Positions 14,801 to 22,609 of a stretch of 28,181 nt of DNA are shown here, one piece after another. Both the position numbers and the translations under genes were made by a program. The DNA comes from Chitinophagaceae bacterium UBA2789 (lineage in GTDB: Bacteria; Bacteroidota; Bacteroidia; Chitinophagales; Chitinophagaceae). The notes below the pieces were generated by a model. That model searched no databases, was not told the DNA's origin, and saw only the letters and a program-made list of their open reading frames with translations. Numbering within the stretch: the first letter of the stretch is position 1; each line of letters opens with the position of its first letter. The stretch covers positions 1-28,181 of the forward strand of contig DEHX01000047.1 of assembly GCA_002352145.1 (NCBI GenBank). The letters run 5' to 3'.

Positions 14801-15691
14801 CTAAACAGGTGAACCTGTCCCTGGTTTTTCAATTTGACGAATGATATTTTTTATTATAAGCAAACATTGAGAATCATCCTCAGCGGAAGAATCGTATTTG
14901 GCAAACTTTACTAAATCACTTAGCCTGAGCGATTGAGATAGTTTTTCAAAATTCTCTTTGTCAATACCTAATCCCTTTAATTGTACTACCAGGTCATCAG
15001 TAGTTTTCTGCAGAGAGAGTATCCCCTTTTTCCGGAAAATATATAATCGGAAAATATCCGTAAGTAACGAATGGAATTCTTTTGCTTCAATTTTTTTGGC
15101 AGATAATTTCCCAAGTTGCTCCATGGCTTCCTCGTAGGGATCTATAACCGGCACCGGTCTTATCTCATCTAATGGTTTCTTCTTTCTTAACAAAGAGAAA
15201 ATAATTAAACCCAACACAAACAGACCACCCGCCAGATACCACCACCACGGCGTTTGTTTTTTTACCGCCTCAACTTCAATAATATCCTTGATGTCATGGT
15301 ACTCCTGTTTAGGATCAAATTCCGAAAAAACAACGTCAACACCGATTGTATCTGATTTCACAGATTTCGACAAAGAGAAGGAAGGGATTACCCAGTGCCC
15401 TGAATCAAAACTGGTGAGTTTGTAAATATGACGTACAGCTAAACCCTCTCCTTTACGAATTGTATCAATGAGGGGGCTATCCAACTGTTCAAAATGAGGT
15501 ATGCTGTCTGCAGAAATTTTCTTAATAACAGCCCCGGGAGGGAAATAAGTTTCTACTGTCAATGCAAGGGGTTCTCCTATCAGAATTTTTTTCTTATCAA
15601 CAGCTGTTTGAATAGTTAGTTTTTGCTGCGCCAACAGCGGGGACATTGCAAAAAAAAGAAACAGCAAAAATATCAGAGACTTAAGATTCAT
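14801..15691 (-). CDS. BatD-like exported single-pass membrane protein of the MoxR cluster
   Basis: The 296-residue product has a signal peptide (LKSLIFLLFLFFAMSPLLAQ), an Ig-like beta domain (about residues 22-140, containing ILIGEPLALTVETYFPPG and HIYKLTSFDSGHWVIPSF), one membrane helix (about 148-167, WWWYLAGGLFVLGLIIFSLL), and a cytoplasmic helical tail of about 125 residues. This is the layout of the short BatD/DUF4381-like protein found between DUF58 and batA in Bacteroidota. The tail carries an EFHSLLTDIFRLYIFRKKG segment typical of that group. It starts 4 bases after the DUF58 stop and is almost certainly cotranscribed. The probable role is to link the VWA protein to the cytoplasmic MoxR/DUF58 pair; this is inference. 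Confidence 0.75.
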   Translation of the reverse strand: MNLKSLIFLLFLFFAMSPLLAQQKLTIQTAVDKKKILIGEPLALTVETYFPPGAVIKKISADSIPHFEQLDSPLIDTIRKGEGLAVRHIYKLTSFDSGHWVIPSFSLSKSVKSDTIGVDVVFSEFDPKQEYHDIKDIIEVEAVKKQTPWWWYLAGGLFVLGLIIFSLLRKKKPLDEIRPVPVIDPYEEAMEQLGKLSAKKIEAKEFHSLLTDIFRLYIFRKKGILSLQKTTDDLVVQLKGLGIDKENFEKLSQSLRLSDLVKFAKYDSSAEDDSQCLLIIKNIIRQIEKPGTGSPV

Positions 15692-15695
15692 AATA

Positions 15696-16568
15696 TCATC
15701 GGTTACGGCTGAGGAAAAAACGCTGCAAGACCCTTACATAATCCTCTCCTGTCTTTACATGCAGCAGATCGCAACCGGCTTTTTTAAAGATTTGTGTACA
15801 ATATTCCGTTACCCGGAAGAACTCCTTCTCATAACTATAACGGACAAAAGCATCACTGCTGTCGATCCATTTTGTATTACCGTTTTCAGCATCTTCTGCC
15901 AGTAACATACCTGCATCGGGCAACTGCTGATCCATCTTATCATAAACTTTTATTCCGATAACATCATGCTTTTTCCCCGCAATTCGCAAAGCATCTTCAT
16001 AATTGGCATCCAGGAAATCACTGAGTATAAAGGCAATGCTCTTTTGCCTTGTAACATTAGAAAAAAAACGCAACGCTGTTGCCAGCTCAGTACCCCTGCC
16101 CTTTGGTTCTTTACTCAGCAGCTCTCTTACAATGTATAATGCATGTTGTCTTCCTTTTTTCGGAGGAATGTATGCTTCAACCCTATCACTGTAAAAAATA
16201 ATGCCGATCTTATCGGCATTATTCACCGCCGAAAAACCAAGCACAGCACCTATTTCAGTGATGATATCTCTTTTTCTCGCATAAGTTGTTCCAAACAATG
16301 AACTGTTGCTGATATCAATCAACAGCATTACTGTCAGCTCTCTTTCTTCCTCAAATATTTTACTGAAAGGATGGCCAAAACGGGCCGACACATTCCAGTC
16401 AATGAAACGAATATCATCTCCGGCAGCATATTCTCTCACTTCTTTGAATGACATCCCTTTTCCTTTAAAGGCACTATGATATTCCCCAGTGAACAAATCA
16501 CTGGTCAGCTTCTTGCTTTTGATCTCAAGCTCTCTTACCTTTTTTAATATTTCAGCAGTTGTCAGCAT
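15696..16568 (-). CDS. DUF58 protein of the MoxR/Bat cluster
   Basis: The 290-residue cytoplasmic protein shows the DUF58 signature at residues 37-65: GKGMSFKEVREYAAGDD then IRFIDWNVSARFG. A VWA-like fold follows, where LLIDISNSS gives a modified MIDAS (DxSxS) at about residues 84-90, with SDFLDANY later. DUF58 proteins are always found next to MoxR ATPases and are presumed adaptors or substrates for them. Translation is coupled to moxR: the moxR stop and this ATG share one base in TGATG at 16566-16570. Confidence 0.92.
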   Translation of the reverse strand: MLTTAEILKKVRELEIKSKKLTSDLFTGEYHSAFKGKGMSFKEVREYAAGDDIRFIDWNVSARFGHPFSKIFEEERELTVMLLIDISNSSLFGTTYARKRDIITEIGAVLGFSAVNNADKIGIIFYSDRVEAYIPPKKGRQHALYIVRELLSKEPKGRGTELATALRFFSNVTRQKSIAFILSDFLDANYEDALRIAGKKHDVIGIKVYDKMDQQLPDAGMLLAEDAENGNTKWIDSSDAFVRYSYEKEFFRVTEYCTQIFKKAGCDLLHVKTGEDYVRVLQRFFLSRNR

Positions 16569-17569
16569 CAGGGCACATTGATTTGCTTTAATACTTCTTC
16601 AATTACATTCTCCACATTTACATTTTCCGCTTCGGCTTCATAAGTCAGTCCGATACGGTGCCGCAGCACATCTTTGCAAATACTTCTTACATCCTCCGGT
16701 ATTACAAATCCCCGCTTGTTCAGGAAAGCCTGTGCTTTTGCAGCCAGTCCTAGGTTGATGCTGCCCCTGGGAGAAGCACCGTAAGAAATAAGAGGCTTTA
16801 GTTTCTCCAGTTTATATTCACCCGGGCGACGGGTGGCAAACACTATATCGAGAATATACTGTTCAATTTTTTCATCCATATACACCTGCCTGGCAAGATC
16901 CCTAGCATTCAGTACTTCTTGTACAGAAACCACCTGCTTAACGGATGGAAAAGACATTCCCTGGACATTCTGCCGGATGATCAGCTGTTCTTCTTTCATG
17001 GAAGGATAATCGACTATTACCTTCATGATAAACCGGTCTACTTGTGCTTCCGGCAAAGGATAAGTACCTTCTTGCTCTAGCGGATTCTGGGTAGCCAGCA
17101 CCAGGAACGGCTCTTCCAGTTTATAGGTTGAATCGCCGATAGTCACTTGTCTTTCCTGCATGGCCTCCAGTAATGCACTCTGCACTTTTGCAGGGGCACG
17201 GTTTATCTCATCTGCTAAAATGAAATTGGCAAAAATGGGTCCTTTACGTACGACAAACTCATTGCGTTGCTGATTATAGATCATCGTACCAATCACATCT
17301 GCCGGCAACAGATCAGGTGTAAATTGTATTCGGCTGAACCTGGCATGAATAGCCTGAGCTAAAGATTTTATGGTTAAGGTCTTTGCCAGTCCCGGCACAC
17401 CTTCCAATAAAACATGACCGTTACTTAATAACCCGATCAATAAACGATCCAGCATATGGATTTGCCCTATAATGACATGCCTGATTTCTTCTCTGAGCTT
17501 ATCAGTAAACTGGCCGGCATGACTGATCTTTTCATTCAGTTGCCGGATATCTTCTGCGGTTTTGAACAT
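16568..17569 (-). CDS. MoxR-family AAA+ ATPase
   Basis: This 333-residue cytoplasmic AAA+ ATPase is the first gene of the minus-strand cluster. Walker A is GVPGLAKT (57-64), Walker B is FILADEINRAP (116-126), sensor 1 is LATQNPLEQEGTYPLPEAQ and the Arg finger region is DRFIMK. The C-terminal lid includes ISYGASPRGSINL, a MoxR hallmark. Family members act as chaperones that assemble or activate VWA-protein complexes. The one-base overlap with DUF58 and the tight spacing downstream indicate one transcript of moxR, DUF58, BatD-like, BatA-like and perhaps rsgA. A palindromic region lies 41-53 bases upstream of the ATG. Start at 17569 fits the family N terminus. Confidence 0.95.
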   Translation of the reverse strand: MFKTAEDIRQLNEKISHAGQFTDKLREEIRHVIIGQIHMLDRLLIGLLSNGHVLLEGVPGLAKTLTIKSLAQAIHARFSRIQFTPDLLPADVIGTMIYNQQRNEFVVRKGPIFANFILADEINRAPAKVQSALLEAMQERQVTIGDSTYKLEEPFLVLATQNPLEQEGTYPLPEAQVDRFIMKVIVDYPSMKEEQLIIRQNVQGMSFPSVKQVVSVQEVLNARDLARQVYMDEKIEQYILDIVFATRRPGEYKLEKLKPLISYGASPRGSINLGLAAKAQAFLNKRGFVIPEDVRSICKDVLRHRIGLTYEAEAENVNVENVIEEVLKQINVP

Positions 17570-17600
17570 GGGAGATTTTTAATAGTCACAAAATACGAAC

Positions 17601-17622
17601 TTGCTTTTAGCAAATTATTTGC
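17601..17622. promoter_or_regulatory. Overlapping TTGC/GCAA inverted repeats upstream of moxR
   Basis: GCAAAT-T-ATTTGC (17610-17622) is a perfect 6+6 bp palindrome, and its left arm also pairs with TTGC at 17601-17604 (TTGC-N5-GCAA). The palindrome lies in the 151-base divergent gap between moxR and the lipocalin-like gene. On the minus strand a TTG within it precedes TATTTTG (17589-17595) by 15 bases, a poor but possible promoter. Operator function is a guess. Confidence 0.35.
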
Positions 17623-17720
17623 CGATATGATGACCGGCAGTATTTATCATGCAATTTTTGGGTATTTCTGCGTTTTTATCCTTGAAAAGAATGATTATCT
17701 TGTTACAATAAACCCTGTGT

Positions 17721-18182
17721 ATGAAAAAAGTACTTTCACTTGCCTTTTTGAGTCTGCTGTATATAAGTCTGACCTTTGTTTCCTGCAGTAAAGATGATGA
17801 TGACAACACACCCGCACCCAAAACAAAAACACAGCTAATTACCCAAAGTACATGGCGATTCAGTGCAGCAACGGTTGGCGGATCAGATGTTTCTGCTTTT
17901 TTACAAGCTTGCCAAAAAGACAATATTCTCACATTTGCTTCAAATGGCACCGGCACAGTAGATGAAGGACCTTTAAAATGCAATGCAGGTGACCCTCAAA
18001 CCAGCCCTTTCACCTGGAATTTTTTGAGCAATGAAACTCAGCTTTTCATTTCCACTACATTGTTTGCCGGGGGCAGCAGTACCTTCAATATTGTTACGCT
18101 GAGCGAAACCCAACTGATAGTATCTCAAAATATTACGGTAGGTGGCACTTCACAAAATGCTGTAGTAACCTTTATACATTAA
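17721..18182 (+). CDS. Lipocalin-like surface lipoprotein
   Basis: The 153-residue product has a lipoprotein signal (KKVLSLAFLSLLYISLTFVSC) with the lipidated Cys at residue 22, directly followed by SKDDDD. A Lys plus acidic run just after the Cys is the known Bacteroidota lipoprotein export signal, so placement on the cell surface is predicted. The mature part holds a short spacer, then a lipocalin-type beta domain: STWRFSAATVGG start, ILTFASNGTGTVDEG, FTWNFLSNETQLFIS, and strands to the end, with two Cys (near residues 64 and 87) that could form a disulfide. The ligand is unknown. It ends two bases before the convergent nadE stop. A weak promoter-like TTG-N19-TACAATAA precedes the ATG. Confidence 0.8.
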   Translation: MKKVLSLAFLSLLYISLTFVSCSKDDDDNTPAPKTKTQLITQSTWRFSAATVGGSDVSAFLQACQKDNILTFASNGTGTVDEGPLKCNAGDPQTSPFTWNFLSNETQLFISTTLFAGGSSTFNIVTLSETQLIVSQNITVGGTSQNAVVTFIH

Positions 18183-18184
18183 TA

Positions 18185-19867
18185 TCAGGATAGATATTTG
18201 CCTACAATTGGCACTCTCCTGCCTACACCAAATGCTTTTGGTGAAATGCGGATGATGGGGCAGAATTGGTTACGTTTGTACTCATTTAAGTTGACCATTC
18301 GCAGAACCCTTTCTACCAGCGCAGGTTCGAATCCCATTGCTTTTATCTCCTTAGGTCCACGCCTTCTTTCGATGTATTGATATAACATCCTGTCCAGAAC
18401 GGCATAATCTGGTAAAGAATCGGAATCTTTCTGACCAGGCCGCAGTTCAGCAGAGGGGGGCTTTACAATGATATTATTGGGAATGATTTCCTGGTTGTGG
18501 TTGATATATTTTGCCAATGCATACACCTGCATTTTGTAACAATCACCCAAAACAGCCAACCCGCCGGCCATATCTCCATACAAAGTGCCATAGCCTGTGG
18601 CCAGTTCACTCTTATTGGATGTATTTAGCAGGATATAGCCAAACTTGTTGGCAATCGCCATCAGCAGGTTACCCCTTGCGCGGCTTTGGATATTTTCTTC
18701 TGCAATACTAAAAGGAAGGTCTTTAAATAAAGGATCCAGTTCCTTCAGAAAAGAATCATAGATATTCTTGATCGGGATAATATCATAAGGGTTACCCAGG
18801 GTTTTGCTGAGTTGTTCCGCATCGCTTACGGAGTGCCCCGTTGAATATTGAGAGGGCATCATAATAGCCCTGACATTTTCTTTTCCCAGTGCATCACAGG
18901 CAATGGCCAGTGTGACAGCGCTATCAATTCCACCACTGCTCCCCAGAATGGCTTTTGTAAAACCCATTTTGGTGAAATAATCCCGGATTCCCATTACAAT
19001 AGCATCATAAATCTCAGCTGTACACAGGTTATGATCTAACTCATCAGGATTGAACTCTGCATCTGGTAATGCCTCTGCGTTTGTAGCAACCGGGCCCAGG
19101 AAATCACCATCATCATTCAGTTCAAATATTTCAATAGCCTCTTTAAAAAGTGGCAATTGTGCCACCATATTTGAATGTTTGTCAAACACCAGCGAACCTC
19201 CGTCAAATACTATTTCGGTCTGGCTGCCTACACAGTTGCAATACAACATTGGCAACTTATACTTGGTGGTATTTAGTTTTAAAATGGCCTTCCTGTCTTC
19301 CACATGAGTATAATCAAAAGGAGAAGCTGAGAGATTGATCATGATATCCGGCTGCTGTGCTATTAGTTCATCCATGGGACAGTTACGGTACAACGGGTTA
19401 TCACCCAGGTTCCAGATATCTTCACAAATGGTAACAGCCAGTTTTTTACCTTTAAACTCCATTACCTGCCAGTTATATGCCGGCTCGAAATAGCGGTATT
19501 CATCAAACACATCATAATTGGGCAAACAGGTTTTATGGGCCACTCCCTTAATTTGCTTATCATACAGAAGAAAGGCAGCATTGAAAAGGTCTTTACCCTC
19601 CCTTACAGGATTCTTATCCGGAGCCCCAATCAATACACCGATGCCATCAGCATACTCCCTGATCCGGTCAACCGACTCATAACACTTATTGATAAAATCT
19701 TCAAACTCGAGAAAATCTCTTGGTGGATAGCCGCAAACACATAGCTCTGAAAAAACAACAAGGTCAGCTCCCGATTGTTTAGCTTTCTCAATCCCGTTGA
19801 TGATCTTTTGGGTATTACTTTCGAAGTTGCCAATATGATAGTTCTGCTGTGCTAAAGCGATCCTCAT
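18185..19867 (-). CDS. nadE: Glutamine-dependent NAD+ synthetase
   Basis: NadE makes NAD+ from deamido-NAD+, ATP and glutamine, the last step of NAD synthesis. The 560-residue two-domain form is present. Residues 1-260 are a nitrilase-type glutaminase with the catalytic triad Glu41 (FSELCVCGYPP), Lys112 (HKTCLPNY) and Cys148 (TICEDIW). Residues 285-560 are the synthetase with the PP-loop GSSGGIDSA at 309-317, then SRARGNLLMAIANK and NTSNKSELATGYGTLYGD. The N-terminal domain means free glutamine can be the nitrogen donor. It is divergent from gldB, with a 71-base gap holding both promoters, and is convergent with the lipocalin-like gene. Start at 19867 gives the standard MRIALAQQNYHIG. Confidence 0.97.
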   Translation of the reverse strand: MRIALAQQNYHIGNFESNTQKIINGIEKAKQSGADLVVFSELCVCGYPPRDFLEFEDFINKCYESVDRIREYADGIGVLIGAPDKNPVREGKDLFNAAFLLYDKQIKGVAHKTCLPNYDVFDEYRYFEPAYNWQVMEFKGKKLAVTICEDIWNLGDNPLYRNCPMDELIAQQPDIMINLSASPFDYTHVEDRKAILKLNTTKYKLPMLYCNCVGSQTEIVFDGGSLVFDKHSNMVAQLPLFKEAIEIFELNDDGDFLGPVATNAEALPDAEFNPDELDHNLCTAEIYDAIVMGIRDYFTKMGFTKAILGSSGGIDSAVTLAIACDALGKENVRAIMMPSQYSTGHSVSDAEQLSKTLGNPYDIIPIKNIYDSFLKELDPLFKDLPFSIAEENIQSRARGNLLMAIANKFGYILLNTSNKSELATGYGTLYGDMAGGLAVLGDCYKMQVYALAKYINHNQEIIPNNIIVKPPSAELRPGQKDSDSLPDYAVLDRMLYQYIERRRGPKEIKAMGFEPALVERVLRMVNLNEYKRNQFCPIIRISPKAFGVGRRVPIVGKYLS

Positions 19868-19897
19868 CGGGCGAAGTTAGTTAATGTTTTTGTAGCT

Positions 19898-19905
19898 TAC
19901 TTTTG
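19898..19905 (+). promoter_or_regulatory. Candidate -7 box TACTTTTG for gldB
   Basis: An exact match to TAnnTTTG lies 33 bases before the gldB ATG in the nadE/gldB divergent gap. No convincing TTG is 17-23 bases upstream, so the -33 part is weak. Confidence 0.4.
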
Positions 19906-19938
19906 CTACACAATAGTCAATTTGCATAATCGTTTACC

Positions 19939-20979
19939 ATGTCTATGAAAAAATGGATTGTTTACTCCGGTCTCCTCTTCTTTTTATTCAGTTGCAATAA
20001 CGATGGAAAAGACATACCTGATATTTCAGGAATAAAAGCAGATGTAAGTATAAAACGTTTCGACAGGGACATAGCAAATCTTGACAGTAATAATGTGGCA
20101 GCCGGGCTGAATGAACTTTACCAGCAGAATCCTCAGCTTACCACTATTTTCCTGGAAAATATTCTGGGTCTTGACAGCGCCTCTACCCTAACCGGCGTAA
20201 AAAACTTCTTAACCCTGAGTCAGAATTTATTTGACACAATCAATATTGTTTTTAAGGATACAAAGGACTTGGAAAAGCAATTTCAGGAGGCTTTCCGATA
20301 TGTAAAATATTATTACCCGCAATACCAGGTTCCGGTGGTTTATACCGTTGCCGGCCCTATGGATGCACTGGCACAATCTGATTATGGCCTGACCCCCAAT
20401 TTTCTTCGCCCGGGAATTATGGGTATAAGTCTCCAGTTTTACCTCGGAAAGGATTTTTCTGTATACCAGGATCCGTTCTTTATACAGAATGTAGCCCCTT
20501 TATACCGAAGCCGCCGCTTCAGCAAGGAATATATCATTGCTGACGCCATACAACTGGTGGTGAACGATCTTTTCCCTGACCAAAGCAGCGGCAAACCACT
20601 GATTGAGCAAATGGTAGAAAAAGGAAAACAATGGTACCTGTTGGATAAATTTCTGCCCACAACTTCTGATTCGGTTAAAACCGGCTATACACAACTGCAA
20701 TTAGACTGGTGTTCTAAAAACGAAGGCATGATATGGACCTATATCATAAAAAACGAAGACCTGCAATCGCTTAACCCTGCTGTTTTACAAACCTACATTG
20801 GTGAAGCCCCTTTTACACAAGGCATGCCACAGGATTATTCACCCGGTAATATCGGTCAGTGGATCGGCTGGCAAATCGTAAAAAAATTTGCAGAAAAAAA
20901 CAGTGCCCTGAAGCCGGAAGATATCATGAAAACTCCTGCAGCTAAGATTATTGAAGAGGCGAAATACAAACCAAAGTGA
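19939..20979 (+). CDS. gldB: GldB-family lipoprotein
   Basis: This 346-residue lipoprotein has a short signal and lipobox (LFFLFSC, Cys19), then the GldB-type sequence: VSIKRFDRDI near the start, NPQLTTIFLENILG, YPQYQVPVVYTVAG, an ISLQFYLGKDF segment, and a C-terminal GNIGQWIGWQIVKKFAEKN. GldB is needed for gliding and for normal type IX secretion in Flavobacterium, where it is anchored to a membrane; many non-gliding Bacteroidota also keep it. GldC, usually adjacent in gliders, is not next to it here: the following gene is a desaturase. A second ATG two codons in (19945) gives the more usual MKKW start. Placement beside nadE resembles, as far as I recall, other Bacteroidota genomes. Confidence 0.82.
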   Translation: MSMKKWIVYSGLLFFLFSCNNDGKDIPDISGIKADVSIKRFDRDIANLDSNNVAAGLNELYQQNPQLTTIFLENILGLDSASTLTGVKNFLTLSQNLFDTINIVFKDTKDLEKQFQEAFRYVKYYYPQYQVPVVYTVAGPMDALAQSDYGLTPNFLRPGIMGISLQFYLGKDFSVYQDPFFIQNVAPLYRSRRFSKEYIIADAIQLVVNDLFPDQSSGKPLIEQMVEKGKQWYLLDKFLPTTSDSVKTGYTQLQLDWCSKNEGMIWTYIIKNEDLQSLNPAVLQTYIGEAPFTQGMPQDYSPGNIGQWIGWQIVKKFAEKNSALKPEDIMKTPAAKIIEEAKYKPK

Positions 20980-21051
20980 ATAATAAATGCTGCTGCCTAT
21001 AATATTTTTTCCAGGTAAAACTACTTCATAATAATTGTTGTATTTATTACA

Positions 21052-21059
21052 TAGATTTA
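21052..21059 (+). promoter_or_regulatory. Candidate -7 box TAGATTTA for the desaturase gene
   Basis: TAGATTTA matches TAnnTTTG at 7 of 8 positions and ends seven bases before the ATG at 21067, again implying a very short or absent leader. The only nearby TTGs (21035-21037, 21038-21040) are 14 bases or less away, closer than usual. Confidence 0.3.
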
Positions 21060-21066
21060 AGGCCAT

Positions 21067-22119
21067 ATGAAGCTCCTTCCCACCACCCTAACCGATCCGG
21101 TCTACACAGCACCAAAAAAATATTCGTTCTACGAAAAGTGCTGGCTCAGGATCATGAATGATAAAAGGGACCTGCCCTTTATCCACCTGCTTACAAAAAT
21201 TCATTTATCAGTTTTGCCGGTTGCCATTTTGCTTTTTACAAACCTTCTGACAGGCTGGTGGTGGTGGGCTGTTGCCATTCCTTATTTTTATGTTTCACAG
21301 CTTTATTTTAAGGGCAGATTTGGGCTAATGTTTCATTGTCTCTGCCATAGAAAAACACTGAAAGCACCCTTTCAGCAACCATTCCACACCTATATAACAT
21401 GGATCATATGCCCGTTGTTTGGGCATGCACCGGAAGGCTATTTTAGCCATCACATGGGGATGCATCACATTGAAAATAATATGCCCGATGATACAAGCAG
21501 TACAATGTATTACCAGCGGGACAGCTTGAAAGATTTTTTGTCCTATTTCATCAAATTCATGTTCCGGGGAGTCATTGATACTATCCGCTATCTGTTTGTT
21601 CGCAAAAGAAAAAAATTATACCAACGGCTCACAATCGGCGAATACGTTTATATACTTTTTTGTATTGGCATGTGTTTCGTAAACCTGAAAGCCACACTGG
21701 TCGTATTCATTGTGCCATTGATTTTTGCCCGTCTGGTAATGATGCTGGGCAACTGGACACAACATTCATTTGTTGATGCAAAAGACCCTGGTAATCTTTA
21801 TACCAATTCCATCAACTGCATCAACACTATATATAACAAGACATGCTGGAATGACGGCTATCATATTATTCACCACCTTCGCCCAGGTATGCACTACACG
21901 GAAATGCCCGGCGAATTCCTGAAAAGGAAAGATGAATTTGCTGCCAATAAAGCCATTGTTTTTGATGGTATTCATTACCTGCATGTATTTACCTGGCTGC
22001 TGACCAAACGTTATGATAAGCTGGCAGATAATCTTGTAAATATCAACGGCAATATGTTTGAATCGGAAAAAGAAGCAATTCAACTCATGAAGGAGAGGAC
22101 AAGAAAAATTACTGCTTAG
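21067..22119 (+). CDS. Membrane fatty-acid desaturase-family protein
   Basis: This 350-residue integral membrane protein has hydrophobic segments at about 45-80, 108-120 and 190-225 and the three His clusters of membrane di-iron desaturases: His90-x3-His94, the double-His box HHMGMHH (128-134), and HIIHH (266-270), plus His233 in NWTQHSF. Such enzymes use O2 and two electrons to insert a double bond or hydroxyl into an acyl chain, carotenoid or sphingoid base at the membrane. The spacing of the middle box is not that of the standard acyl-CoA delta-9 group, so the substrate is open. The C-terminal 60 residues are soluble. The 3' end overlaps apaG on the other strand by 4 bases. Confidence 0.8.
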   Translation: MKLLPTTLTDPVYTAPKKYSFYEKCWLRIMNDKRDLPFIHLLTKIHLSVLPVAILLFTNLLTGWWWWAVAIPYFYVSQLYFKGRFGLMFHCLCHRKTLKAPFQQPFHTYITWIICPLFGHAPEGYFSHHMGMHHIENNMPDDTSSTMYYQRDSLKDFLSYFIKFMFRGVIDTIRYLFVRKRKKLYQRLTIGEYVYILFCIGMCFVNLKATLVVFIVPLIFARLVMMLGNWTQHSFVDAKDPGNLYTNSINCINTIYNKTCWNDGYHIIHHLRPGMHYTEMPGEFLKRKDEFAANKAIVFDGIHYLHVFTWLLTKRYDKLADNLVNINGNMFESEKEAIQLMKERTRKITA

Positions 22120-22502
22120 TTATTCTTCATAGGAACGATCATCTCAAAGGCAGGAATCTTTACACTAAACATTTTTTTACTGCTGAGATTTTCCATCTCG
22201 TAAGTGCCGTACATTTTTCCCATTTCTGTTCGCAGGTTACATCCGCTTACATATTGGTAATTTTCACCGGGCTGTAAAGTTGGCTGTACACCAACTACAC
22301 CCTCACCCTCCACTTCCCGGTGAGTGCCGTTGCTGTCAAAAATATACCAGTGGCGGCGGTGCAGTTTTACCGGGAATGAGTTGTGATTCTCCAGTGTAAT
22401 GCGGTAGGCAAACATAAACTCTGACTGGAGCGGATTGCTGTAGTCAGATTGGTAAAATGTTTCCACACTTACCTGCACACCTTCGGAGATCAAACTTGTC
22501 AT
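22116..22502 (-). CDS. apaG: ApaG/DUF525 domain protein
   Basis: From the ATG at 22502 the product is 128 residues, the usual size of ApaG. The fibronectin-III-like fold is recognised by VSVETFYQSDYSNPLQSEFMFAYRI, the central RRHWYIFDSNG, GEGVVGVQPTLQPGENYQYVSGC and MYGTYEM near the end. The Co2+/Mg2+ efflux role named in enterobacteria is not well supported; in eukaryotes the domain occurs in F-box proteins and PolDIP2, so it is best seen as a small binding module. A longer frame to 22604 starts at a non-ATG codon and adds 34 residues unlike the family, so it was rejected. The gene is divergent from idh. Confidence 0.9.
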   Translation of the reverse strand: MTSLISEGVQVSVETFYQSDYSNPLQSEFMFAYRITLENHNSFPVKLHRRHWYIFDSNGTHREVEGEGVVGVQPTLQPGENYQYVSGCNLRTEMGKMYGTYEMENLSSKKMFSVKIPAFEMIVPMKNN

Positions 22503-22576
22503 ACGTAAAAATAACTTAAAAACACCCACCATGCAAACAAGGTTCAGATTTAACGAATAAATCACCTGTGAGCACT

Positions 22577-22584
22577 TAATTTTG
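22577..22584 (+). promoter_or_regulatory. Candidate -7 box TAATTTTG for idh
   Basis: An exact TAnnTTTG match lies 25 bases before the idh ATG in the apaG/idh divergent gap (22503-22609). No good -33 TTG is visible at the usual distance. Confidence 0.45.
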
Positions 22585-22609
22585 CGGCCTGTTATATAAA
22601 TCATAGATT

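Noticed and set aside
17615..17983. Minus-strand 122-codon frame upstream of moxR
   Set aside because: It overlaps the lipocalin-like lipoprotein gene, whose signal peptide and lipobox are clear. The antisense translation lacks coding character.
21067..22119. Desaturase as GldC or another gliding gene next to gldB
   Set aside because: Its His boxes and membrane helices fit a desaturase; GldC is a small soluble protein of about 110 residues and is not present here.
22503..22604. N-terminal extension of apaG
   Set aside because: It adds 34 residues not found in the 125-130-residue ApaG family, and would put translation across the idh promoter region.
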